DNA of 64,000 bases from Mycobacterium hubeiense. GTDB lineage: Bacteria; Actinomycetota; Actinomycetes; Mycobacteriales; Mycobacteriaceae. The DNA is taken from contig NZ_PIZU01000002.1 of NCBI RefSeq assembly GCF_002838065.1, positions 255,453 through 319,452 of the forward strand. The letters run 5' to 3'. A program made the position numbers and the translations under genes. The notes under the pieces are model-generated. The model searched no databases and was not told the DNA's origin. It saw only the letters and a list, made by a program, of their open reading frames with translations. Below are positions 1-8,784 of the stretch, one piece after another; position 1 is the first letter of the stretch, and every line of letters starts with the position of its first letter.

Positions 1-908
1 TCGCCGAAGGCGTCCTCCAGTTGCAGCGGCGAGTAATCCAGGTCGATTTCCTCGACCGGCCTGCCGCGGGCGCTGCTGATGGTGCCGAACCGCCGCAGGC
101 CCTTCTCGCTGGAGTACTGCATGAACTCGTCGAGTTCCAGACCGAACGGGATGTCGGGTTCATACAACGCAAACGCGTCGGTGGTGAACTGCAGCGCCAA
201 TGGGATTAGTTCATTCATCCGCTCCTCGAACACCGACCAGTTCGCGTCGTCGGCCGCGACGTGACGCCGACAGGTGAAGGTGCCCCACGCCATGTGCCGT
301 CGCTCGTCGTCACCGATGCGGCGGATCAGTTCCTGCATACCCGGCAGAATGCCGCGGCTTATGCAGATCTTGTGCCACGCATAGTATCCCGTCAGCGCGA
401 GCATGCCTTCGACGATGTGGTTGTACACCACCGACGCGCGCACCTGCGCGGCCGGTGAGGCGTCGGTCTCCAGCGCCTCGAGCGCGTTCGGCAGCTCCTC
501 GTAGAACATCTTCCGGTAGGCCGGCAGGGGGTCGAAGTAGCTGTGCAGGTCGTCGGTGATGCCGACGGCGTCCAGCCACAGCCGGAACGCCTGCGTGTGC
601 TTGGCTTCCTCGAAGGCGAACTGCGTCAGGTACATTTCGTCGCCCAGCCGCCCTTCGGCCCGCATCGCGTTCATGAACGGCTGGATATCCTTGGTGACCG
701 CCTCCTCGCCGGCGATGAACTGGGCGCACAGCCGGGTGGCGTAGTCGCGTTCACGTTCGGTGAGCCCCTCCCAGTCCGTGCGGTCGCGGGAGAAGTCGAT
801 GTCGGCGGGGTTCCAGAATTTCGCGTTACCGCCGGCGAACAGCTTGAGCGGCAGGCTGTCCCAGTTGAGGCCGCCGGCCTTGATCGAGCCAAATTGGGTG
901 TGTGTCAT
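1..908 (-). CDS. R2-like ligand-binding oxidase (R2lox), 3' end cut by window
   Basis: Ferritin-like oxidase with a Mn/Fe dinuclear centre, orthologue of Rv0233 (once annotated nrdB); the physiological substrate is not known. About 302 residues are present, and the family is about 314, so only the last dozen or so are missing. The metal ligands are visible as E68, E101, H104, E167, E202 and H205 (motifs FEEAKH and DDERRH). Val71 and Tyr162, which form the Val-Tyr ether cross-link in M. tuberculosis R2lox, are present at the same numbers. The start ATG at 908 overlaps the stop of the upstream TetR gene as ATGA, so the two are translationally coupled. This is R2lox rather than a true ribonucleotide reductase R2, because V71 and E68 replace the usual R2 residues. 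Confidence 0.93.
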   Translation of the reverse strand, partial: MTHTQFGSIKAGGLNWDSLPLKLFAGGNAKFWNPADIDFSRDRTDWEGLTERERDYATRLCAQFIAGEEAVTKDIQPFMNAMRAEGRLGDEMYLTQFAFEEAKHTQAFRLWLDAVGITDDLHSYFDPLPAYRKMFYEELPNALEALETDASPAAQVRASVVYNHIVEGMLALTGYYAWHKICISRGILPGMQELIRRIGDDERRHMAWGTFTCRRHVAADDANWSVFEERMNELIPLALQFTTDAFALYEPDIPFGLELDEFMQYSSEKGLRRFGTISSARGRPVEEIDLDYSPLQLEDAFG

Positions 909-1582
909 CGGGTTTTGACCTCCTCGGGTCTAGGGGCTTTTTGGGGCTGGAACGCGGCCGCCAGTACCGCGACGAGCCGGCGCACAGCGAGGGCGGGCTG
1001 CTCCGGAGTGGGTTCGTCGAGCCCGAGAACCGGGTCCATGCCACGGACGTACGGCGCCAGCGCGAGGTGCGGAAAGATCAGCAGCAGCAGCGACAGCAAG
1101 GCATCGGTATCGGAATCGGCGCGCAGATCGCCGCGGGCGTGGGCATCGCGGACCAGGGGCCGCAGCACCTCGAGGTAGTGGCGGTGGATGACGCTGCGCA
1201 CGCTGACGCGGGCCTCGGCGTCGACCTCGAAGCTGGCCGCGGCGTGCAGTGACCGCTCCCGTGGGTGCTCGGCGAAGTAGGCGACCCAGTCGTCGAGCAG
1301 GTCGGTGAGGAACTCGAAGAACGGCCTGCTCGGGTCGAGCTCGCGGATGCGTGCCTCCATGTAGGTGCGCACGCGTTGGCTTCCGACGTCGGCGATGAAG
1401 GCATAGAGATCGCGTTTGTCCGCAAAGTATTGGAAGAGACTGCCTTTGGCGACACCAGCTTTGCGCGCGATGACGTTGAGGCTGCCGCGGGAGAACCCGT
1501 GCGCGCCGAACTCGGCTTCGGCGGCTTCGATCACGGCGGCACGACGTGCCGGATCGACGCGAGCCCATGTGACCGTCGGCAT
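905..1582 (-). CDS. TetR-family regulator of the R2lox operon
   Basis: A 225-residue TetR repressor, positional equivalent of Rv0232. The N-terminal helix-turn-helix runs through residues 10-55 with the family signature [18 protein letters not shown]. The rest is a helical ligand-binding domain of unknown ligand. It is the first gene of a two-gene operon with R2lox (4-base overlap). A 15-bp palindrome lies 18 bases upstream of its ATG at 1582, as expected for autoregulation. The divergent neighbour is the phosphotriesterase-like gene. Confidence 0.88.
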   Translation of the reverse strand: MPTVTWARVDPARRAAVIEAAEAEFGAHGFSRGSLNVIARKAGVAKGSLFQYFADKRDLYAFIADVGSQRVRTYMEARIRELDPSRPFFEFLTDLLDDWVAYFAEHPRERSLHAAASFEVDAEARVSVRSVIHRHYLEVLRPLVRDAHARGDLRADSDTDALLSLLLLIFPHLALAPYVRGMDPVLGLDEPTPEQPALAVRRLVAVLAAAFQPQKAPRPEEVKTR

Positions 1583-1599
1583 CGGTTCCTCCCGGGTCG

Positions 1600-1614
1600 A
1601 TGACCACTGGTCAT
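1600..1614. promoter_or_regulatory. TetR operator palindrome
   Basis: ATGACCA-C-TGGTCAT is an odd-centred perfect palindrome with 7-base arms, located between the divergent TetR/R2lox and php genes and 18 bases before the TetR start. The form (TGACCA/TGGTCA) is typical for TetR-family operators. That the adjacent TetR binds it is inferred from position. Confidence 0.65.
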
Positions 1615-1617
1615 ATT

Positions 1618-1637
1618 ACTGTGACGGGCCTCACAGT
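1618..1637. promoter_or_regulatory. CRP-family (cAMP receptor) binding site
   Basis: ACTGTGA-CGGGCC-TCACAGT holds the full CRP consensus TGTGA-N6-TCACA and has 7-base perfect arms. It lies 3 bases from the TetR operator and about 70 bases before php. Mycobacterial CRP (Rv3676 type) recognises this consensus. Which of the two divergent promoters it serves cannot be told from sequence. Confidence 0.65.
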
Positions 1638-1709
1638 CAAGGGGTGCGTTGCGCCTCGGCATAGGCGGATCGGCCAACGACGGCGTCAAATCGCCCTAGC
1701 ATCGGCCGC

Positions 1710-2690
1710 GTGCCGCAACTCAATACCGCCCGGGGCGCCATAGATACCGCCGACATCGGCGTCACGCTCATGCACGAACACGTATTCGTGCTATCACCGG
1801 AAATCCTGAACAACTACCCCGAAGTGTGGGGCGACGAAGCGAAACGCGAGGCCGACGCCATCCGTCGGCTCAACGTGCTGAAGTCCCGCGGGGTGGACAC
1901 CATCGTCGACCTCACAGTCATCGGGCTCGGCCGCTACATCCCCCGAATCGCCCGCATCGCGGTGGCCACCGAGCTCAACATCGTCGTCGCCACCGGCGTG
2001 TACACCTACAACGACGTCCCGATGTTCTTCCACTTCACCGGGCCGGGCACGCCGATGGACGGCCCCGAGGTGATGACGGACCTGTTCGTCCGCGACATCG
2101 AGCAGGGCATCGCCGACACTGGCATCAAAGCGGCAATCCTCAAGTGCGCCACCGACGAACCCGGCGTCACACCCGGTGTCGAACGGGTGTTGCGGGCTGT
2201 CGCGCAGGCGCATCGCCAGACCGGTGTGCCGATCTCGACGCACACTCACGCGCTCACCCGCCGCGGCCTGGAGCAGCAGCGCATCTTCGCCGAAGAGGGC
2301 GTCGACCTCACCCGCGTGGTCATCGGCCATTGCGGCGACACCACCGACATCGACTATCTCGAGGAAGTCATCGGCAACGGCTCCTACATCGGCATGGACC
2401 GGTTCGGCGCCGACGCCATCCTCTCGTTCGAGGACCGGGTGCACACCGTCGCGACGATGTGCGAACGCGGCCACGCCGACAAGATGGTGCTCTCCCACGA
2501 CGCCTCCTGCTTCATCGACTGGCTGCCGGAGGAAATCGTGCCGGTCGTGATGCCCAATTGGCATTACCTGCACATCCACAACGATGTGCTCCCTGCGCTC
2601 AAACAGCGCGGCGTCACCGACGAGCAGATCACCACCATGCTGGTGGACAACCCACGCAAGATCTTCGAACGGCAGGGCGCCTATGCCTGA
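1710..2690 (+). CDS. php: Phosphotriesterase-like lactonase
   Basis: A 326-residue amidohydrolase-fold enzyme, orthologue of Rv0230c (PPH/php). Members hydrolyse lactones (including acyl-homoserine lactones) and, weakly, organophosphates. The binuclear metal site is complete: H22 and H24 (HEH), the lysine to be carbamylated K145 (AAILKCA), H178 (STHTH), H207 (IGHCGD) and D264 (LSHDA). Start is GTG 1710; the next conserved residues follow closely. Its last codons overlap the ATG of the downstream acyl-CoA synthetase by 8 bases, so the two genes are co-translated. Lactonase activity is known for the family; the natural substrate here is not visible. Confidence 0.9.
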   Translation: MPQLNTARGAIDTADIGVTLMHEHVFVLSPEILNNYPEVWGDEAKREADAIRRLNVLKSRGVDTIVDLTVIGLGRYIPRIARIAVATELNIVVATGVYTYNDVPMFFHFTGPGTPMDGPEVMTDLFVRDIEQGIADTGIKAAILKCATDEPGVTPGVERVLRAVAQAHRQTGVPISTHTHALTRRGLEQQRIFAEEGVDLTRVVIGHCGDTTDIDYLEEVIGNGSYIGMDRFGADAILSFEDRVHTVATMCERGHADKMVLSHDASCFIDWLPEEIVPVVMPNWHYLHIHNDVLPALKQRGVTDEQITTMLVDNPRKIFERQGAYA

Positions 2691-3921
2691 CGTCCCTCCG
2701 ATCGGAACCCAGGCCTCCCGACGCGCCGCACAAGCGCCCGACGCGCCGGCGATCACCTGCGCCGGCCGCACCATCACCCGCCGCGAACTCGATGAGTCCA
2801 CCAACCGGCTGGCCCGCGCCTACGCCGAACTCGGTGTGCGCCAAGGTGATTACGTGACGATCGTGTTGCCCAACTCGATCGAGTTTCTGCAGGCCGCGAT
2901 CGCCGCCTGGAAGCTGGGCGCCGTGCCACAGCCGTTGCCCACCAGCCTGCCCGACGCGGAGTTCGAAGCCATCCTGGCACTGCGCCCGCGCGCCCTGCTT
3001 GTGGGCCGTGACAATCCGCACGGCGAAATCCCCAGTGTTCCTGCCGACTTCACACCTGATCCGGCACTATCGGATGCCGCGCTGCCCGAGATGGTCTCTC
3101 CCGTATGGAAGGCCATGGCGTCCGGCGGCAGCACCGGGCGACCCAAGCTGATCGAATCCGGTGGCGACAGCCGTTATGACACAGCTGCTTTCGGCGCCGG
3201 CCTGGGTGTGCAAGAGGGCGACACCACGCTGGTGTCGGAGCCCATGTCGCACAACACCGGGATGATCGGCGCCACCGTCGGGATGCTGCTCGGCCACCTC
3301 GTCGTCATGCCGCGGTTCGATCCGCACGAGTTTCTGCGGCTGATCACCGAGCACAAGGTCAACTTCCTCGCCACGGTGCCGACGATCATGCATCGGACGC
3401 TGCCCGTCTACCACGCGAACCCCGACGCCTACGACCTGTCCTCGATCAAGCGGTTCTGGCACGTCGGCGCGCCCTGCCCACCCACCGTCAAAGAGGCCTG
3501 GATCGAGCTGCTCGGGCCCGACCGACTGTGGGAGTTCTACGGCGGCACCGAACTTCAGGCATTCACGATCATCAGCGGGCGCGAGTGGCTGGACCACCCC
3601 GGCTCCGTCGGCCGAGTCGTCTTCGGGGAGATAAAGATCTTCGAGATCGAGGGCGCGCTCTCAGCACACCCAAAGGTGTTGTCCTGCTTGGTGGTCGGAG
3701 TTCCGGACGAGGATCTGGGGCAGGTGCCCTACGCGCTGGTGCAAGCCGACGGCCTCGACGAAGCCGACGTCATCGACTTTCTCAAAGACCGCGTCGCGCC
3801 CTACAAGGTGCCGCGCACGGTCGAATTCGTCGACACGCCGCTGCGCGACGAAGCCGGCAAGGCCCGTCGCACGAAGGTGCGCGACGAGGTCATCGCGCGA
3901 CTGGCTCAGGCACGTCCTTGA
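2683..3921 (+). CDS. AMP-binding acyl-CoA synthetase with internal in-frame deletion
   Basis: An ANL-superfamily adenylating enzyme of 412 residues; relatives are about 480-550. The N-terminal domain has the P-loop-like A3 motif SGGSTGRPK (residues about 145-153) and the A5 motif EFYGGTE. After GSVGRVVFGEIKI the text jumps directly to FEIEGALSAHPKV. The segment that normally carries the STGD motif, the hinge and the GG-N-YP motif, roughly 65-75 residues, is absent. The C-terminal subdomain resumes and keeps a candidate A10 lysine (DEAGKARR). ATG 2683 overlaps the end of php. Frame is intact, but without the A7/A8 region normal domain alternation and catalysis are doubtful. It overlaps the convergent acyltransferase gene by 32 bases. 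Confidence 0.8.
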   Translation: MPDVPPIGTQASRRAAQAPDAPAITCAGRTITRRELDESTNRLARAYAELGVRQGDYVTIVLPNSIEFLQAAIAAWKLGAVPQPLPTSLPDAEFEAILALRPRALLVGRDNPHGEIPSVPADFTPDPALSDAALPEMVSPVWKAMASGGSTGRPKLIESGGDSRYDTAAFGAGLGVQEGDTTLVSEPMSHNTGMIGATVGMLLGHLVVMPRFDPHEFLRLITEHKVNFLATVPTIMHRTLPVYHANPDAYDLSSIKRFWHVGAPCPPTVKEAWIELLGPDRLWEFYGGTELQAFTIISGREWLDHPGSVGRVVFGEIKIFEIEGALSAHPKVLSCLVVGVPDEDLGQVPYALVQADGLDEADVIDFLKDRVAPYKVPRTVEFVDTPLRDEAGKARRTKVRDEVIARLAQARP

Positions 3922-5098
3922 CGGAGCTATCGAGCGGCGGCACCGGACGCTGACGGCGGAATTCCCAGCGCCGCAATGCCACCCGGCACGGCGATTCCAC
4001 TAGCGCATAGCTGACCGCCGCGATTGCAAAGCCGATCACCACCGTCAGCACCAACACCACCGGCATCTGGCCGTTGAAGGCGAACTCGCCGATCATCGGG
4101 AACACCATCGCCAGCGCCGCCAGATGCCAGATGAACAGCCCATACGACCAGCGGCCCAGCGTCACCATCGTGGTGCTGCCCAAGAACCGGTGCGGCGTGT
4201 CGGGGCGGTCCAGCACCAGCGGGGCGAGCAGCGCGGCGGCCAACACCGCACCCATCGTCGTCTTCAACATGACCTGCCCGATCGAGCCCGGGTGCAGGCC
4301 TTCCCGGCCGGCCAGCGGCGACGCGGCCACCACGAACGCCGCCGCCGCGACGACCGCCATCAGCACCCGGCGCCGCGCCAGCGCGTGGACCCAGCCGACG
4401 CGGCTGACCGTCAGCTCGGCGAGCACCATGCCCGCCGCGAACCAGGAGAAGAATGCCGGCGGCCAGTTCCACAGGTTGTGCCCCGAGCCGCCGTCGAACG
4501 GTATGCACACCCAGAACAGGCTCGCGACTCCCGCAGCCAGGATCACCGCGATTCGGCCGCGCACGGGCACCCGTCGCACCAGCAGCGCCAGCAGCGGCAA
4601 CGCAAGGTAGAAGCTGACCTCCACCGACAGGCTCCACATCTGCGTCAGCCCGGCGGTGAGCGTCAACGGCACATAGATCTGGGTCAGCGTGAGATTGGCC
4701 AGCCACACCGCCAGATCGGAACTGGCGTCGGGCAGCAGGGTCAGGATCACCACCACCGCGACGAGGTAGCCCGGCATGATGCGGACGATGCGGGAACGCA
4801 GGTAGTGCCCGGTGGGCGGGCGCTCGCGCAGTCCGCGCGCCGCGGCGGCGTGACCGCGCCACAGCAAAAAACCCGACAGCGCGAAGAACACCGCCACCGC
4901 GAGGTCGAATCGGCCGAACAGCCGCCCGGTGATGCCTTCGGTGTGCCCGGTTTGGAAGGCTACGTGCGTCACCACCACCCCGATGGCCGCGCAGGCGCGC
5001 ATGCCCTCGACCGCGGGCAGGAAGGAGCGCGTCCCACCGACGTTGGGGCCGTCCGGGCCTGGTTCGGTCACGACGACCAGTGTGCCGCGCCGATCCAA
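3890..5098 (-). CDS. Acyltransferase family 3 (OafA-like) membrane protein
   Basis: A 402-residue polytopic inner-membrane acyltransferase, positional orthologue of Rv0228. The first helix region carries EGMRACAAIGVVVTH, the position of the conserved Arg and His of the family. About ten hydrophobic helices follow, with a basic C-terminus. Family members O-acylate sugars or glycolipids at the membrane. The substrate here is not known, but the next genes (DUF3068, Rv0226c-like, GT4, methyltransferase) belong to envelope glycan biology. ATG 5098 is used; GTG codons about 7-8 codons downstream are alternatives. It is divergent from the DUF3068 gene. Confidence 0.85.
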   Translation of the reverse strand: MDRRGTLVVVTEPGPDGPNVGGTRSFLPAVEGMRACAAIGVVVTHVAFQTGHTEGITGRLFGRFDLAVAVFFALSGFLLWRGHAAAARGLRERPPTGHYLRSRIVRIMPGYLVAVVVILTLLPDASSDLAVWLANLTLTQIYVPLTLTAGLTQMWSLSVEVSFYLALPLLALLVRRVPVRGRIAVILAAGVASLFWVCIPFDGGSGHNLWNWPPAFFSWFAAGMVLAELTVSRVGWVHALARRRVLMAVVAAAAFVVAASPLAGREGLHPGSIGQVMLKTTMGAVLAAALLAPLVLDRPDTPHRFLGSTTMVTLGRWSYGLFIWHLAALAMVFPMIGEFAFNGQMPVVLVLTVVIGFAIAAVSYALVESPCRVALRRWEFRRQRPVPPLDSSVKDVPEPVAR

Positions 5099-5171
5099 AA
5101 TCGCGGAAAATGGGTAGCGAAGCAGCCACGGACGGGATGCGCTCGTAGTAAGTAACCGCCTTAACTTGTGC

Positions 5172-5180
5172 TGTTAGGGT
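5172..5180 (+). promoter_or_regulatory. Candidate extended -10 promoter of the DUF3068 gene
   Basis: TGTTAGGGT matches an extended -10 (TGN followed by TANNNT), about 80 bases before the TTG start at 5261. No clear -35 is seen, which is common in mycobacterial promoters. Prediction from pattern only. Confidence 0.35.
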
Positions 5181-5260
5181 CAGACGGGTTTGCCTCCGCT
5201 GCTCCCGAAAGGGCACCGGGGGCGCTGGTTGGGGTCTTCTCAAACCGAAGGAGGCACGGT

Positions 5261-6457
5261 TTGAACCGCGCAGTGACGCTGCGTATCGCCGCGTGCGGAA
5301 TCATGGGGCTGGGCGCGGCTCTCTTGATCGCCGCGCTGTTGCTGTCCACCTATACCAAGGGCAAGATCGCCAAGATCCCGCTCGACATCGACGCGACGCT
5401 CGTCAGCGACGGCACGGGCACAGCATTCGACCCGGCATCGCTGAACGCCGAGAAGTTCGTCGTCAACCGCAACGTGCCGCTGACGATGCAGCAGCAGATG
5501 AGCGTCGAGGCGCCGTCGAACGCCGATGTGGTGACGCTCCAGGTCGGCAGCACCCTGCGCCGCACCGACAAGCAGCAGGACACCGGCCTGCTGCTGGCGA
5601 TGGTGGACACCGTCACGGTCAACCGTTCCACGGCAATGGCGGTCTCCAGCGAGAGCAATCCGGGCGGCGCATTGCAGAAGCCGCGGGGCATCGAGGATGA
5701 AAAGCCGCCGACCAATATCGCGTTGCCGCACGAGGGGCTGACGTATCGCTTCCCGTTCGACACCGAGAAGAAGACGTATCCGTTCTTCGACCCGATCGCG
5801 CAGAAGCCCTACGACGCCAACTATGACGGGGAAGAAGACGTCAACGGGCTGACCACCTACCGGTTCACCCAGAACGTCGGCTACGACTCCGAAGGCAAGC
5901 TCGTCGAGCCGGTCAAGTACGCGTCGCTGTACGAGGACGACGCCGACGCGCAGGTCACCGCGCGGGCGTCGATGTGGGGTGTGCCGGGTGAACCCGACGA
6001 AAACATCACGATGAGCCGTTTCTATGCGGCGCAGCGCACGTTCTGGGTGGACCCGGTGTCGGGGACCATCGTCAAGGCCGAGGAGCACGGCAACCACTAC
6101 TACGCACGCGACCCGGTCAAACCCGAGGTCACCTTCGTCGACTACCGGGTCACCTCCAACGAGGAGACGGTGGAATCGCAGGTCGCCGCGGCGCGCTCGG
6201 AGCGCGACAAGCTGGCGCTGTGGGGCCGCATCCTGCCGATCACCTTCACCGCGCTGGGCCTGGTGGCCCTGGTCGGCGGCGCGCTGCTCGGCTCATTCAG
6301 CCTGCGCGCCGAGTCCACGCTGATCGATCCAGGTCTGGACGAAGCGGACCACGGCTTCTTCGACACCCAGGGCATCCAGGTGCCCGGCGCGGAGGCCAAG
6401 ACCGAGAAATTGCCAGCGCAGCGGCCCACGGATTTGCCGCCCGATCGACCGGTCTGA
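5261..6457 (+). CDS. DUF3068 (PorA-family) membrane protein, Rv0227c-like
   Basis: A 398-residue protein with an N-terminal membrane helix (about residues 5-27), a large extracytoplasmic region and a second helix near residues 335-360 (LPITFTALGLVALVGGALLG), followed by a cytoplasmic tail. It is the orthologue of Rv0227c; corynebacterial and M. smegmatis homologues have been linked to lipomannan maturation and lipoarabinomannan synthesis. I chose TTG 5261 because a strong AAGGAGG (5248-5254) lies six bases upstream; a GTG four codons later is possible. The frame is open back to 5168, but that stretch is not hydrophobic or family-like. The next gene starts at or just after its stop. Confidence 0.88.
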   Translation: MNRAVTLRIAACGIMGLGAALLIAALLLSTYTKGKIAKIPLDIDATLVSDGTGTAFDPASLNAEKFVVNRNVPLTMQQQMSVEAPSNADVVTLQVGSTLRRTDKQQDTGLLLAMVDTVTVNRSTAMAVSSESNPGGALQKPRGIEDEKPPTNIALPHEGLTYRFPFDTEKKTYPFFDPIAQKPYDANYDGEEDVNGLTTYRFTQNVGYDSEGKLVEPVKYASLYEDDADAQVTARASMWGVPGEPDENITMSRFYAAQRTFWVDPVSGTIVKAEEHGNHYYARDPVKPEVTFVDYRVTSNEETVESQVAAARSERDKLALWGRILPITFTALGLVALVGGALLGSFSLRAESTLIDPGLDEADHGFFDTQGIQVPGAEAKTEKLPAQRPTDLPPDRPV

Positions 6458-6483
6458 TCGCCCGTCATCTGACCCGCCTCTGG

Positions 6484-8109
6484 GTGCCGGCGTACGCGCT
6501 GGCACTTGCCGCGCTGGTGACGGCCCCGCTGTTGGGGCCCGGCTATCTGCTGCTGCGCGACGCGGTGTCCACGCCGCGTTCGTACTTATCCGATGCGGCC
6601 CTCGGCTTGTCCGAGTCTGCGCCGCGCGCGCTGCCGCAGGACTTCCTCGTGGCCGTGGCGTCGACGGTGCTCGACGGCGGAGTCGTGGTCAAGGCGCTGT
6701 TGGTCGCCGGCTTGTGGCTGGCGGGGTGGGGCGCGGCCCGGCTGGTGGCGTTCGTCGTGCCCGAGGCCGGTATGCCGGGGCAGTTCGTCGCGGTCACGCT
6801 CGCGATCTGGAATCCCTATGTGGCAGAACGCTTGTTGCAGGGCCACTGGAGCCTGCTGGTCGGTTACGGCTGCCTGCCGTGGGTGGCTTTGGCGGTGTTG
6901 CGGCTGCGTTCGGGTTCCGACTCTTGGGCGGCGGTGTGGCCGCTGGTGTTCTGGATGGCGTTGGCCGGGTTGACGCCGACAGGCCTGATGCTGGCGGCGA
7001 CGGTCGCGGTGGTGTGCGTTTTCGCCGCTGGCTCTCGTCCCCGATGGCTGGTTGCCATTGTGAGCCTGGGGATCTCGGTGTTTGCGGCCCTGCCGTGGCT
7101 GGTGGCCGCCCTGTTGGCGGGCACGTTGTCGTCGTCGCAAGCTGCGGGTGTGCGTGCCTTCGCGGCGCGCGCCGAGCCAGGGCTCGGCACGTTGGGCAGC
7201 CTGGCGAGCCTCGGGGGGATCTGGAACGGCGAGGCTGTACCCGCCTCGCGGACAACGCTTTTCGCAGTGGTCGGTGCTTTCGTGCTGCTAGCGGTGGTGG
7301 CGGTGGGATTGCCGGTGGTGCTACGGCGTCGTGCCGCGGTGCCGCTGTTGGTACTGGCCGCGGTCGCGGTGGTGGTACCCGCGCTCATGGCGACCGGGCC
7401 GGGCCTGGCGATGGTCGAATCGGTGGTGCGGACGCTGCCCGGGCTGGGGGTACTCCGCGACGCGCAGAAGTGGGTGGCGTTGGCGATGTCCGGCTATGCG
7501 TTGGCCGGGGCGGCGGCCGTGGTGACGATGCGACGGTGGCTGCCGACCGCGGCCACGGCTCTGGTGTGTTGCGCCGCGTTGCGGGCGGTGCTGCCCGATC
7601 TCGCTTGGGGGGTGGGCGGGAAAGTCGTTGCGGTGCACTATCCGTCGAGCTGGTACACCGCGGCGGCGACGATCAACGCCGACCCTCGGCCCGTCGCGGT
7701 GTTGCCACCGGACAACATGCGGCACTTCCCGTGGGCGGGCGACGCGCCGGTGCTCGACCCGCTGCCGCGGTGGGTGCGCGCCGACGTGCTGAGCACCGGC
7801 GACCTGACGGTCGGCGGGACCACGGTGCCGGGTGAAGGCGACCGCGCCCGCGCGGTGCAGGCGATGCTGCTGTCGGGCGCCTCATCCGAGGACTTGGCGC
7901 GTGCGGGCGTCGGCTGGGTGGTGGTCGAATCGGGCGACGACGTGACCGTGCGCCGAATCGGCGGCGATCAGCCGGCGGCGTCGGGACGGGGCGTGATGAT
8001 CGCCGCGCATCTGGTGTGGCTGGCGATGCTCGTATGCGGCGCCGTGGCGATGGCGGTCGGCCGCCTGCGCCGAAGCGACATCCGATTTTCTCGCGTCAAC
8101 ACACGCTGA
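6484..8109 (+). CDS. Polytopic membrane protein, Rv0226c-like (possible GT-C fold)
   Basis: A protein of about 541 residues with a dozen or more hydrophobic helices, orthologue of Rv0226c by position and sequence feel. A conserved-looking loop after the third helix reads AIWNPYVAERLLQGHW, resembling first-loop motifs of lipid-linked-sugar (GT-C) enzymes; this is inference only. Start is uncertain: GTG 6484 gives a short N-terminus before the first helix. A CTG at 6454, overlapping the DUF3068 stop as CTGA, would add LIARHLTRLW, a plausible positively charged start. It forms an operon with the DUF3068 gene. Confidence 0.8.
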   Translation: MPAYALALAALVTAPLLGPGYLLLRDAVSTPRSYLSDAALGLSESAPRALPQDFLVAVASTVLDGGVVVKALLVAGLWLAGWGAARLVAFVVPEAGMPGQFVAVTLAIWNPYVAERLLQGHWSLLVGYGCLPWVALAVLRLRSGSDSWAAVWPLVFWMALAGLTPTGLMLAATVAVVCVFAAGSRPRWLVAIVSLGISVFAALPWLVAALLAGTLSSSQAAGVRAFAARAEPGLGTLGSLASLGGIWNGEAVPASRTTLFAVVGAFVLLAVVAVGLPVVLRRRAAVPLLVLAAVAVVVPALMATGPGLAMVESVVRTLPGLGVLRDAQKWVALAMSGYALAGAAAVVTMRRWLPTAATALVCCAALRAVLPDLAWGVGGKVVAVHYPSSWYTAAATINADPRPVAVLPPDNMRHFPWAGDAPVLDPLPRWVRADVLSTGDLTVGGTTVPGEGDRARAVQAMLLSGASSEDLARAGVGWVVVESGDDVTVRRIGGDQPAASGRGVMIAAHLVWLAMLVCGAVAMAVGRLRRSDIRFSRVNTR

Positions 8110-8130
8110 CGCAGCGTTACATGTATTTTG

Positions 8131-8158
8131 ACAGCAATGCTGCTAAACTGCATGCATG
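8131..8158. promoter_or_regulatory. vapBC operator/leaderless promoter
   Basis: The small palindromes AGCA-A-TGCT (8133-8141) and TGCATGCA lie directly over the vapB start, with a -10-like TAAACT at 8143-8148. The -10 is 7 bases from the ATG, so a leaderless transcript is likely. Autorepression by the VapBC complex is the family norm. Confidence 0.4.
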
Positions 8159-8389
8159 GTGGCAATCACGATTCGTGACATTCCCGACGACGTGCGTGAC
8201 GAGCTGGCCTCGCGTGCGGCACGGAGTGGAAAGTCGTTGCAGGAATACCTGCGTGGAATGCTTATCGACACCGCCGCCAGACCCACGGTCAGTGAGGTCC
8301 TGCGGCGTGCGAGGGCACGTGTCGAGGCGACGGGAAGCCGCCTCGACGTGGCGACGATCCTCACCGCCAAAGATGCCGACAAGCGATGA
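8156..8389 (+). CDS. VapB-type antitoxin (FitA-like ribbon-helix-helix)
   Basis: A 77-residue protein whose N-terminus, ITIRDIPDDVRDELASRAA, is the ribbon-helix-helix DNA-binding motif of FitA/VapB antitoxins. The C-terminal half is charged and should wrap the toxin. It overlaps the vapC start by four bases (ATGA at 8386-8389), the usual arrangement. The pair sits inside the otherwise conserved Rv0225-Rv0228 envelope cluster. Confidence 0.9.
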   Translation: MVAITIRDIPDDVRDELASRAARSGKSLQEYLRGMLIDTAARPTVSEVLRRARARVEATGSRLDVATILTAKDADKR

Positions 8390-8784
8390 CAGTGCCCCTT
8401 GTCTGCGACGCTTCCGCCATCGTCGCCGCACTTCTCGACTCGGGACGCGATGGCCGTTGGGCGACGGAGCGGATCACCGATACCGGCGTCTGTGCCCCAA
8501 CACTTCTGCCGTTTGAATGCGCAAACGTCATCCGCCGGCTCGAACAGACCGGAACTGTCGCCGCGGATCAGGCCGTGCAGGCACACGCGGATCTCGTTGA
8601 CCTTGCCATCGAATATTGGCCCTACGACGTACTTGCCATGCGAATTTGGGAACTCCGGGCGAACCTGACTAGCTACGACGCCACATATGTCGCGCTCGCC
8701 GAACTGCTGCAGACACCTCTCATCACGCTCGACCGTCGCATTCAACGCGCGCCAGGGCTCCGATGCGACGTCGTCTGCCCGTAA
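8386..8784 (+). CDS. VapC-type PIN-domain ribonuclease toxin
   Basis: A 132-residue PIN-domain toxin that cleaves RNA when freed from its antitoxin. Acidic active-site residues are visible: D8 (VCDASAIV), E44 (PFECANVIRR), D98 (YDATYVALAE) and D116 (TLDRRI). Length and motif order are normal, so it looks intact. Its stop at 8784 abuts the stop of the convergent glycosyltransferase at 8785 with no intergenic base. M. tuberculosis has a VapC (Rv0229c) a few genes away in this neighbourhood, but not at this junction. Confidence 0.92.
   Translation: MTVPLVCDASAIVAALLDSGRDGRWATERITDTGVCAPTLLPFECANVIRRLEQTGTVAADQAVQAHADLVDLAIEYWPYDVLAMRIWELRANLTSYDATYVALAELLQTPLITLDRRIQRAPGLRCDVVCP

Noticed and set aside
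1..908. Class I ribonucleotide reductase small subunit (NrdB/NrdF)
   Set aside because: The Val71/Tyr162 pair, E68 ligand and gene context with TetR match R2lox; a radical-bearing Tyr at the R2 position is not seen.
1794..2804. Long minus-strand open frame over php
   Set aside because: It is antisense to a gene with all catalytic residues intact; the His/Val/Asp-rich text is typical of antisense frames in high-GC DNA.
3890..5243. A long Arg/Gly-rich open frame on the minus strand parallel to the acyltransferase gene
   Set aside because: It is the other-frame shadow of a GC-rich membrane-protein gene; composition is low-complexity and has no family motif.
8128..8148. TTGACA and TAAACT as a sigma-A promoter for vapB
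   Set aside because: The spacer is only 9 bases, too short; the -10 alone may be real.
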